Shown piece after piece: positions 31,628 to 42,158 of a stretch of DNA of 64,000 bases (its first letter is position 1; every line of letters starts with the position of its first letter). Made by a program: the position numbers and the translations under genes. Below the pieces are notes generated by a model. The model ran no database searches and was not told the origin of the DNA. It saw only the letters and a program-made list of their open reading frames with translations. This DNA is from Nannochloropsis salina CCMP1776. Its lineage: Eukaryota > Sar > Eustigmatophyceae > Eustigmatales > Monodopsidaceae. Where the stretch lies: NCBI GenBank assembly GCA_004565275.1, contig SDOX01000001.1, forward strand, positions 744,001 to 808,000. Reading direction: 5' to 3'.

Positions 31628-34363
31628 TCACGCTTGTGATGCTCCACCAACATTACTCGTCATCACCTGATAGAGTCGAGGACCCTTTTTCAAAAGATAA
31701 CACTCGTTGTTCAAGACATCGAGGAACCGATCGAAATCCGCGATCTGCAGTCGAAGCTTTTTCTCCGCCAATGTCTCCAGGTCGGCCCGAGGGAAGAGAC
31801 TCGAACCCCGCGAGTGGCTCTCCTTTGTCAGCGCCGACACAAAGGCCTTGACTTGCTTCGAAAGGGACATGCTCCCTGACTGGAGGGCAAAGTCAATCAC
31901 TGCGCCCGCATCTGTGGTTTGAGCTGCCTCCAAGGATTCTTGCATGATCTCGATCACGTCCAATGCGTCATTTTCTGTCACCTCTTCGCGCAATTCTGCT
32001 TTCGCCCGGGCCTTAGAGAAACAAATAAATTGGTAAAACAAGAAACAGCACTCGTAAGGAGAAAACAAGCAAAGGCATTGAGTATTGGAGGTCCCGAGGC
32101 AGTGCATACTTCCCTCCCTGCCGCCTACCTGTGCCAAACGAATCAGGCTCTCCAATTGACGCGTGGTTATGGGACACGAACGATGAAGACGGGCTTCGGC
32201 ACGCATGTGCATGTAAAATTCCTTGAGGGCCGCGGCGGCCGGGGGGGTTATACGTGGATGGACGTACTGCAGGGAAGAAATGAATGCGAAGACGATCAGA
32301 GTCACCCAGCCGACAAGGAGAGAACCTTATCGCATGTCGCATGTCAAGCGGTGCGGGGGGTAGCATAAATTGGTGATCAATGGGCAAAAGAGAGGAATTG
32401 CACGCAAAGCGAGTCCCACCTTTTGAGCGTACGCAATGTACTTGCGGAGGAGCTCCTTGGGGACAGGGTCATCGCCCACGGCGTCGACGCCCATGCGCAG
32501 TCGTTGCGACAAGGACCGGTTCTCCCTGTCGTTCAAATCCTCCAAACTAGGCTTCCTGCCGCCCGTGCCCGAGTTGTGCACCGGAAAGTGTGACCCTTTA
32601 CGTCCCTGGCCACGGCGCTGTGCGTGTGCTCGGACAATCTGCTCGGAAACCCGGGCGTCATGCTCGTCGTCGGCCCGGTCGAGCATGATAAAGACCAGGT
32701 CAAAGCGACTGAACAAGGCCCCGCTCATTTTCAGGTTCTCACTGACCGTCTTCCCTCGATGGTACTGCCCTCCCACCGGATTGGCGGCAGCGATGACAGA
32801 GCAACGCGCCGACAAGGAGGTGACCACGCCGCTTTTGGCGATCGAAATCTGCTGCTGCTCCATCGCCTCTAAGAGGGCGTGGTACGAGCACGAAAGTTTG
32901 TCGAGCTCGTCGATGCAGCAGATCCCTTGATCCGCGAGCACCAAGGCCCCCGCCTCCAAGGCCACATCGCCCCGCCCGTCGTTTACCAAGGTGACGGTCA
33001 AGCCCGTGTTGGTCGCCAGCGTGCCACACAGGTACACAGCGCGGGGGGCCGCGTCGTGGCAGGCCCGCAGGAGCTGGCTTTTGCCCAAGCCGGGGTCTCC
33101 CACCAAGAGCACGTGGGGATCGGAACGGATCCGGACTCGCGTCCGCGCCGCCAACGGGCAAGCTCTCTTGCTGCCCCCCAGCAGGACAAGGAGGAGACCC
33201 GCTTTGACGAGTTCTTGTCCGACGATGGGGGGGCAGAGGGAGGTGACCAGCAGGTGGAAACAGTACGGATCCGTGGCTATGGCCCGGATGGCCCCCAAGT
33301 GCTTGAGATGAAAATACCCTTCGATTTTGGCCAGCTCTCCCTCCCTTCCTTCCCCGCTCCCTCCTCCCTCTTCTCCGGCGTAGGAAGCGGCCGCCCGTGC
33401 CGCGCCGTCCATCATGGCCTCCATTTGCTCCATGTCCTCATCCGTCTGTCGCTCCACTTGCCGTTTGTTCTCCACGGAATTCGCCTGGACATAGAGAAGG
33501 TAAAGCGAGTGGTGCTTCCCGTCCCTCCCTGTCCGGCGATTTGCCATTGCCTCGGCCGAGATCGACTTGACCACGCCCGCCACCGCCACCACGTCCCCAG
33601 GCACACACGTATCCACCAGGTCTCCCCGGAGCTCCACTTCCACCGTCCGTGGGATCCGCCCCGGTTCCCCCCCTTCGTCGTCGATTTCTTGCAGCTTGAT
33701 CTTCTGATAATCCACCGTCACAGCCGTCTCTCGCCGCAGCTCAAAATTTTTGTTCCGGCACCGGAGAGTGGGGCAGGATTCTGGCCATTGGAATATCCCG
33801 TCCGTGAATTTCATGGGCATGTGCACGCCGCACTTGAAACATTCAAAATCAGCCCCCAGAACCAGAGGACGGATGGCACTCGCGCGCGCAACGGTGCCCT
33901 TGACCGTCACGAACCGCCCCACCAATCCACTTTTCAAGCTTCCCATCGGTGCTACTGGCTCCACGTGCTCAAAACGAGCCTGTAAACCTTGAGAATCCCC
34001 GGTCTCGCGGGGGTCTAAACCCAGCGCTAGCGATGCAGCTAAGCCGATGAGTGAGAGAGTTTGAACAGGTTGTTCATAGAGCATCTTGCTGAAATCTGTC
34101 GCGGGAAAGCGAGCAACAAACATGGGATAATCCAACGTGATGATTAAAGGAGCCCCTGGCTCCACCCGGTAGGCTCGCGTGCCGACCTCGAACATCGGTC
34201 GACCTTCAGGGCTCAAGAAGAAACTGCGGAGCAAGGCTATCACGGTGAGGCGCGCGTCATAGTCTGAGAGTGCTTGTCCATCCCAATAAGAGCCCCAAAG
34301 AAGCGACAGCACAGATAAGTCGTCTGGGGACAAGGTGGTGGAATACGGCGGTGCTTGGTCCAT
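31628..34363 (-). CDS. MCM8: minichromosome maintenance protein MCM8
   Basis: Exons are 34363-32420, 32266-32129 and 32011-31628 (821 residues), all phase 0. The N-terminal OB/zinc region has a C4 finger (CFKCGVHM ... CPTLRCRN). The AAA+ core has Walker A GDPGLGKSQLL, Walker B CCIDELDKL, EAMEQQQISIAKSGVV and an arginine finger SRFDLVF. The C-terminal splices restore YVHPRITP and ITTRQLESLIRLAQARAKAELREE. The last 60 residues (FVSALTKES, DFDRFLDVLNNECYLLKKGPRLYQV) match the winged-helix end specific to MCM8 rather than MCM2-7. MCM8 acts with MCM9 in homologous recombination and DNA synthesis after damage; whether MCM9 exists in this genome cannot be seen. All ATPase residues look intact. Confidence 0.93.
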
Positions 34364-34721
34364 TCAGGCCTGTCTGTTCAGTGTCGAGACGGATAAGGAT
34401 GAAAGGAGAGATTACTTGATGCGCGGATGCAGTAGCTACTCCTACTAGGAGGAGGTTGACTTCATGACTTGCAAGTCTACCATCAGGCACACACGGGGTA
34501 AAAATCCCCGTTCTCACGCCGTGGGCCGGCTAATTTAAAAGAGCTGCAAAGGGCATGAACAGGTGCCAAGCCCAAGGCTCGCTGGCACGACGTTTGTCGT
34601 TTGTGAGGGAGGAATTTTTAAAAAGGGACTGTGTATGGTTTTTAAGGCCCCGAGAGGCCCCCCGGGGCGGAGAACAGAACCAGACCCGGAGCACACGATC
34701 GCCAGAAATGGAAAACAGTAC

Positions 34722-34735
34722 TATATATATATATA
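34722..34735 (+). repeat. (TA)7 microsatellite
   Basis: Seven TA units abut the telomere-like motif at 34737. Confidence 0.85.
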
Positions 34736-34736
34736 A

Positions 34737-34750
34737 CCCTAACCCTAACC
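34737..34750 (-). repeat. interstitial telomere-like motif, (CCCTAA)2CC
   Basis: CCCTAACCCTAACC is read on the + strand, the reverse orientation of the motif at 20733-20747. It directly follows a TA microsatellite. Confidence 0.85.
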
Positions 34751-34923
34751 TCAGAACACGGTAGACTAGCCGAAAATCGTAAAACAAAAGGATCGATCGA
34801 ATCAAATCTGTATTTGGGCTCGACGCCGGGCGCCCTTGGTTGGCATGCTTTTGCGTTAAATTTGCCCGCTTCTGCTGTGCTCCCATGCTCCCACCCATTT
34901 CCACCCACCTTCACCTTCTTACA

Positions 34924-34968
34924 CTTCGTCAGAGAAAAATGGCCATTTTTCTCCGGGCTCTGACGAAG
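34924..34968. repeat. near-perfect inverted repeat
   Basis: The left arm CTTCGTCAGAGAAAAATGG (34924-34942) is the reverse complement of the right arm (34943-34968) except for 7 extra bases (CGGGCTC) in the right arm. The centre is the palindrome TGGCCA. There is essentially no loop, so it would extrude as a cruciform or fold as a tight hairpin in RNA. Confidence 0.8.
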
Positions 34969-35561
34969 AACTCCACAAGTGATGTCGGTTGTGTGGGTCT
35001 ATATCGTGTTGTCCGGTCCTATCTCGGCGTTCTCGGGCCACTCTACAGTCCCTCTTATTTACGCCGGACGAGCGGGAGGGGGGCCGGGCTCGGTGTACAT
35101 ATGGCCCGACTAACCAGACTATCCGCTACCGCCGTAATTAAATAGCCAGTAAACGTCGTGAGACGCTGGTTGCTTGTTGTAGATATTGGAAACCAGCTTA
35201 AGTTATTTATTTCTTTGTGGTTCAGGTCGATCTTGTCGCCATCACGCTGTTTTCTGAGAGATTTTCATGAGAGCCTATACTTCTTTGAGTTGCGCCTTTC
35301 AATATGTGCCCTTGTTGTGACTATGTGTCCTCCATTCGGGCACTTACTTGTGTGTATGACGCTTCAACTCAATTACCTCTAATCATGCAACTACCCGTGT
35401 GTGTAATGCTTTAACGCGTGCAAGAGGGCTTCAATGGCTGCAGCAATTTTGCGGATATATTTTTGGGTGTCGTGGCGTCGGCGAATAAACACCGCATATC
35501 TCTCCTGCCGTGTGCGCTCTTCCTTCTACTCTCCCCTGTCTTCTGTCACCGCTGAGGCCCA

Positions 35562-38500
35562 TCAAAAGACCGGGCGCACACCGACGTGCATCTCCAACCG
35601 ATCTAACAAAACGTCCGTGCTCAGATGCACCACCCCGTCGCTTTCCTCCGCCTTGGCCCAGGCAGGCATCTGCGCCAAGGCGCTTTTGAAGTCCTGTATT
35701 TCCCGGCACAGCGTCCCTCGCAGCGCGGTCAGTCGCTCCACGTCCCACCCCTCCGTGCCCTCTCTCAGCGCTTGCCCCAACGAGGCCAGGCGCGCGGCGG
35801 ACAGAGGAAGTATCCGGACCTGTGGCGAGACCACTTTCGCCGGCTCGACCTCTTCGGGCCTCCTGGCTCCCGCCTCGCCGTCGCTCGCCTCGGCCCGAGA
35901 CCCCTCCTCTCCCGCCTCCTCCGCCCCGCCGTCCTCCTCCCCTTCCTCCTTCTCCGCTTCCGACAAAAAAAGTGCGAGAGAGGAAGAGGAAGTGGAGTGC
36001 CTCATGCTGGGCTTGGCCTCCTCCTCGTTGCCATCCAACTCCTCCCCCTTTCCCTCCCCCTCCCCCTCCTCCTCCTCCTCGTTCACCTCCTCCTCGTCCA
36101 CCTCCTCCTCCTCCTTTTCCCCCTTTCCCTCCCCCTCCTCCTCCTCGTCCGGATCCCTCTTGTGCAAGCTAGAGGCTGACTGTCCCGCCTCATCCTCCTC
36201 TTCCGCACCTCGCGGCTTTTTCTCGGCTGTTTCCCGAGAACCTCCCTCGCCGATTTCTTCCTGCTCCATCGCGCCTTCGCCATCCTCCTCCCTCTCGATC
36301 GCCCTGCCCTCCCCAGGCCCTCCCTCCTCCTCATCCCCATGCCCTGCTCCTTCCCTTTCCAGAACCTTCCTCCGAAGCCTCTCCGGCGTCTTCTCCCCCT
36401 GCACCTTCACCATCTTCTCCGATGCACCCAGCTCCAGGAACACCTCCTCCTCCCCCCCGCCCTCCCCCCCGCCCTCCCCTCCTCGCAAGCGCCGCGAGCT
36501 TCGCTTCCTCTCTCCTTCCGTTGGTCCCACCTCCCTTGTCTCCGCCCCGCCCGGCGCCATCCCAGGCCGCTCTCCCTCCGGGCCCCCTGTCCCGTCCCTT
36601 CCCACCCCATCGCCAAACTTCAACCGGTCCAGGCGTTTGAAAATGTCGTAGCGCAAGGACATCTTGAAGTAGTGGAACATGGAGTCCACGTGGTCAAGCA
36701 AATTGCAGGCGGCAGACACGATCACCTTCCCCCGCCCGTCCCCCTTCCCACACGGGTTGTACCGGCGGGCATTGGCCCGGATGAGAACCACGTCCCGTCG
36801 AAACTCATCACGGGTCTCGTACTCCTCCGCGTCCACCTTGCAGCGCATCGTCTCTAGGTCCATCGGGTGGGAGATGACGCTGTAGTAGTCCGGGACCTCC
36901 TCCGGGTCCACGGGCGACGAGAAATACGAGTACCTGGTGTGGAGGGAAGTGCGGAGGGATGGGAGGGACGAGGAGGGTGAGGCGCGAAGGGAGGGGGGAC
37001 AGAGGGAAGGAAAGGAGGCAAGGAAACAGGGTCGGAGGAATTCGATCCGTGCTACATAGTCAAGGAGGAGGTACGAAGGGCGGGAAGGCGGGGGAGAGGA
37101 GAAGGGAAAGGAGGTGGCGGGGCACTCACCGTTTGTCTTTCTTGAGCTCCGCCAAGATCTTCCGGAGGCAGATGCGAAATTCCCGCCTCAAATGCGCCGC
37201 CTTCGCAGCCCGTCTCGCCAACTTCGCGGCGTCCAGGGCCTCCTTCTTCTTCCCGCCCTCCCCCCCACCCACCCCCGCTGCCTCCGTTCTTTTCGGTGGT
37301 GCCACAGGGAGGATTTCTTCCCGCCGGCACAGCCGTCGCTCTCGACGGAGAGCCGCTTGCCGCATGTCCTCTTCGACCGTCCGAGGAAGCTGGGCCAAGT
37401 CTTCTAGAAGGTTCTGGAAGAAAGACGCGCGGAGGGAGGGCGAAGGCGGACGGAGGGACAGGATGGAATGGGCTTCGAGGGGTGGGGAGGGGGAGGAGGA
37501 AGAGCGAGGGTCGCCCTTGGAAGGAAAAGAACGGGTCGAAAGGGGAGGCAAGAGCTTGATCATGCCGTGGGGTGCAAACAGCCGGTGCACTTCCTCAGGC
37601 AAGCCCTCCGTCCCGTGCTGGCCTTCCTCCCCTTGCTCCTCTTCGAAGGTGCCTAGGACCAAGACGGAGGAGGTTGGGGGCAATGACTCAACTCCCATCA
37701 AGAGCGCCTCCCGCATGCCCCAGGAATACCCGCCCTCCCTCCCCCCCGTCCTCCACCATTGCTCCAACCGGGGCAGGTACAACACGCTGGGCGCGGACTT
37801 TCGGGCCTCGGCCAGGCGGTTCAGGAGGCAGTGCTCAGGGGAAGGAAAAGAGGCGTCGGAGAAGAGGGAAGGGAGGTCGAGGGGAAAGAGAGGGAGGGAT
37901 TCGAGGACATGGAGGAGGGCGGCGCCCAGAACGGATTGACCCATATCCCGGGGCCCCACCAGGAGGAGACGCGGTCTCGGCGCGAAGAGAGGAGCGCGGG
38001 TCCATGTGGCGGGAGGAGGGGAGGGCAGAGGGGCGGGCGGGCGTTCTCCCCCGTGGCTCCCCGGGCCTTCCTCCCTCCCGCCCTCCTTCCCGCCCTCCTT
38101 CCCGCCCTCGGCCCCGTTCTCCTTCACCCAGCACCCAGGACACCGCCAGAGCGCGTCCGATTCCAAGTCGGGTCCTGGCACGGAGGCAGGGATACAGTCC
38201 AGATGATAGGCAGCCGCACAAAAGTCGCAGCAGGCGAGGTCGCCTTTTCGGCGGGCGCACCCGTCGCACTTGTTTCGGTTGATGATCCCGTACACGGCAC
38301 GGACCTCGGTGTCGTCCTCCTCCAGCAGGCAGTCCTCGTCCTCATCCTCCTTCCCGCCTTCCCGCCCGCCCTCCTTCCCCGCCGGGCGCACGGGCACACC
38401 TTGCGCCTCCAAAGCAGCGGTGGCCAGGGCCAGGGCGGGGCTGAGGAGGGGCTGGAGGAAGGGAGGGAGGGCGGCGGCGTGCGAAACAGCGGACCGGTTC

Positions 38501-40978
38501 GCGGCCGGGGCCATGGCGTGCATGGCCTCTGCAAAGTCCCTCTTGAGCACCAGCACCTCCTTCTCCTTTATCAACAATTTTTCCGTCGAGGTATAAATCT
38601 GTGGGTACCGGCGTCGGAGCGCCCGAAGGGCGGCTTCGGTGCAGAGCGCCTTTAAATCCGCGCCGCAATAGCCCGGGGTCCGGGCAGCCAACTCGTTCTT
38701 AAAGGCAACAGACAAGGGCGGGTTCCAAGCCTGAGTGTGGATGTCGAGGATGTGGCGGCGGGCCGACGCGTCCGGGAGGAAAAACCCGAGTTCCCGGTCG
38801 AAACGCCCGGGGCGACGCAAGGCTGGGTCGACCGCGTCCGGGCGGTTGGTGGCGCCGATGACGATGACGTGGCCCCGGTCATCCAAACCGTCCATCAGGG
38901 CCAAGAGGGTGGAGACAATGCTGGCGTGGATCTGGTCCTGCTTGCTGCTCCGGACGGGGGCGAGGCCGTCGATCTCATCGAAGAAGATGATGGAGGGTTG
39001 GCAGCGCCGGGCCTGTTCGAAGAGAAGGCGGAGCTGGCGCTCCGCTTCTCCGACCCATTTGCTCAGGCAATCCGCACCCTTCCGCATGAAGAAGGAAACG
39101 TGGCGACCGCCCTGGCTGCAGGTGGAGGCAAGGGCCCGGGCCATCAGGGTTTTGCCCGTGCCAGGGGGACTGGAGGGAGGGAGGGAGGGAGGCAGGGAGG
39201 GAGGACAAGGGAAAGGGAGGGTGAGCTCGCGGGAGAGAGGTCACGCACGTAGCGTACCCTAGAAAGACCGATTCCTATGCCATGCCCCCCCCCCCCTTCC
39301 CTCCAGGAACGCACCCGAAGAATAGAACCCCCCGTGGCGGTGTCACGTTGAAGCGGGCAAAGTACTCCGGGTACAGGAGCGGGAAGAGGACCATCTCCTT
39401 CAACGTGCGAATGTGGCCCCGCAGTCCCCCCACGTCCCGCCAGCCCAGGGCCGTGTCCACAGCGACGGGGAGGGCGTCCGCCCGGCGCAGATCGCGCTTT
39501 CCGTAGCTGTCCAGGACTGCCCTTCCTCCCCCGCGACCTCCCTCGTCCCCTCCATTGATGGGCTTGATCGACCTCATGTCCTCCTTCCACTTGCCCCGCT
39601 GGTAACGTCGGAAGGCGGCGTCGGAGTCCGATCCGGAGGAAGAAGAGGAGCTCCCGTCTCCCAAAGAGGAGGTAGAGGACATGCTGCTGCTGTCATAATG
39701 CTGGCTGCGGCGGCCTCGCGAGCGGCGGGCCCGACGTTTCCCTCCCTGTTCTCTCTCAAGCCGCTGCCAATGCCCGTATGGATGCCGGCCTTGGCCCCGC
39801 TGCCGCCCGCCTTCGTAGGCCTCCCGCCCTCCCTCCCGCCCTCCCTCCAGCCCTCCCCCGCCGCCTCGCCGCGCCAAATTCCGTTGGGCGTGTCGACGAG
39901 CCTCCTCCTCCTCTTGCTCGCGCCCGAACAAGGTCACCGCCTTGCGTTCCCTCCGCGGGTAGCTTCTACCTGACGCCCCGTCCTCCCCCCCGACCCCCAC
40001 CAAGGAAGCCCCATTGCTGCGCCCCCTCCTCCGGAGGCGGGAGGACACGGTGGAGGGCGAGGTGGAGGAGGCCGTGAGAGGCGGGACACCTCCACGGTCC
40101 CCGCCACGCCCCTTCTCCCTCCTCCCTTCCTCTGCCAAACCCGCCCGTCCCAAAGGCCGCAATCGTCGACCTTCCTCCCCCTCCTCCTCCTCCTCCTCCC
40201 CCTCGCTCGATTCCTCTACGCCGGAGCTTCCCAAGTCGTCGTCCTCCCGATGCCGCCCGTTCCCTCCCCTCAGGCTCGGCCGCCGCCCCCGCAGGTAGCG
40301 TTCCGTCAACCCGCCCCCGCCACTATTACCCACTGCGCGCTGCCGGCGGTAAATCGCCGCGCGACGACTGGCTGCGGCGTCCTCTTCCCTTTCGCTCTGG
40401 TCTTCCTCCTCTTCCTCATCCTCTTCCTCCTCCCTCTCCTCCTCTTCCTCCTCCCTCTCCTCCTCTTCCTCCTCCACTTCCACTTCCTCTTCCCTCCTCA
40501 ACCCTCTGTCTCGGCCCCCGTGACCCTCCGCATTTGCCCTCCCACGGCTGCTCTGTCGAGGCGGCTCCTGCATGTCTCGTGCCATTGCCGCGCTCGATCG
40601 GGTGCAACGATAGCTATTCGGCTGCGCAGTGGAAAGCATTTCCTTCCGCTCGGCCGTGTCGCCCTGCTGAATTTGACGGGACGTCTGCTCTGGGACAGTT
40701 TCCCTGGAAGAACGCCGAGTCACGCGTGTGGATTCCACGACCGGGCTTCTTTTCTCGTGATCTGGGTGTCTGTCGTCCTCAGAAGCAAGGGAAGCACGCT
40801 CTGTACCTACCACGCCGCCTCGTCTCGTGCGCTTGGGCGATGGAGATGGGTCGTGTTCTCCTCCGTTGCCCTTCGCCGTCGGCTCTTTTTCGACCTTTAC
40901 GTCGTCCTTTGGCAGGTTGCACGCATAACGCAGGTCCCTGTGTCGTTTCTCCTGGAACCTGCGTTCCCTTTCCTCCAT
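35562..40978 (-). CDS. ATAD2/Yta7-like AAA ATPase with PHD finger and bromodomain
   Basis: Exons are 40978-39315, 39169-37130 and 36933-35562 (1691 residues); both junctions are phase 2. The first 500 residues are acidic and Arg/Ser-rich and disordered. The AAA1 domain begins at ALGWRDVGGLRGHI. The first splice completes Walker A (FFGPPGTGKT, about residue 556); Walker B is IIFFDEIDGL (about 619), then ATNRPDAVDPALRRPGRFDREL. A C4HC3 PHD finger lies at about 856-901 (CDGC, CDFC, YHLDC, CPGC). A second, degenerate AAA unit follows (LLLVGPRDMGQSVLGAALL). The bromodomain at about 1225-1330 contains HPMDLETMR and the acetyl-lysine-binding RYN. An acidic tail closes the protein. ATAD2/Yta7 proteins evict or remodel histones at acetylated chromatin. 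The PHD finger between AAA1 and the bromodomain is not part of the animal or yeast proteins as I know them. Confidence 0.9.
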
Positions 40979-42158
40979 ACTACCCTCCTCCCTGTCTTGC
41001 CGCCCCCCTGATGCTTCGAATGAAAAGAAGGAAGGCAGGCAATTTAAGAACTGATAACTCGAAATAGGACGCCGTGAGGCTGATGTACAAGTACGGCATA
41101 TTTAACGACGTATGTCTGGATTATGCCTGAAATCAACCACTTTCGGAAAGCATGCGGCCACATAACCCCCCCTCCCGAGAAAACTAAGCCTTCCGAGAGA
41201 GTTTAATTACTTTCCCTCTCTCTCTGAGGCCGTTGACATACGTTGTCGCCTCTCGGATAACACCACGAAAGCAACGGCCCTGATTCATCAGCCCAATCCT
41301 TCCACGCGGGAAACAATTCCTTGCTTGTCCGGCGCGCGTTCGGTACGACCGCGTCCATACAAGCAGTTTTGTGTCTATTGTCTCGTCCCCAGAGCCCACT
41401 TTCCTACTCCCGGTCGGGCTCAACGGTCGGGGGTGGCCTGCCCGGCGAAAAAAACTTCTTCGAGGCCCAAAACAAACATGCAGGCTGCGCTTGGGGCACA
41501 CCCACGGCGTTCACCAAACCTTGAAACTTTCATACACCTTCGTGTAGGAGAACATCCTGTCATGTGTCCCAGTGTGTGGCTGAATTCAACCTGGGAAGGA
41601 CGCATGTTAGGTTAGGCTGAGTGCTTAGCCCTACGTCATGTCTGAGACCTCGACAAGTTCTTCGACGTACCTTTGAGTGTGATCCCTTTATCTCAATGGG
41701 ACAAACCTTGTCGAGCATTATAATAGTCCAGAGCGAAAATGTTGGAAGTAATGTAGGTTAACGCGGCACTGTAAATGACTTTGTGTAATTTGTCCCGTGG
41801 AGGCTCGCCATCCGTGCACGCTCATAACTCCTTGCGGAGCCGGCCTGCTCCTGATTTTAACCTGTCACACTCACGCAAAGGTTCCTCCCCTTTGATACAG
41901 TACAGTGCTTTCAGAAGTCGGACAGGAGAAAGGTTGCATTGTGGCAATTGCGGGTGCTATCTCTGAACGTGCCACTTTGCCTTTTTTTCGGATCTTCTTT
42001 CACCACGCTCGCGGGCCGGGAGAAGCTCAAGGAACTCTGTTCACACCTGCACGCCGCGTCAAAATCCGGATTTATCACCACCACCATCACCATCAATCAC
42101 TGTGGTGGTCGCCGACGGAGTTTGTATCAAAAACCCGGAGCAAAGCAATCGATTCACC
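40979..42158. promoter_or_regulatory. divergent intergenic region
   Basis: These 1.2 kb hold the 5' flanks of the AAA-bromodomain gene (-) and the ataxin-2 gene (+). A 9-bp inverted pair CTCGACAAG/CTTGTCGAG lies near 41650 and 41708, and CACCATCAC-type repeats lie near 42078. I see no further gene. Confidence 0.4.

Larger units (their letters stand above)
34364..35561. other. intergenic region with repeats
   Basis: A gap of 1.2 kb between two - strand genes. It contains a TA microsatellite, a telomere-like motif and a near-perfect inverted repeat, each listed separately. No coding exon is recognised. Confidence 0.5.
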
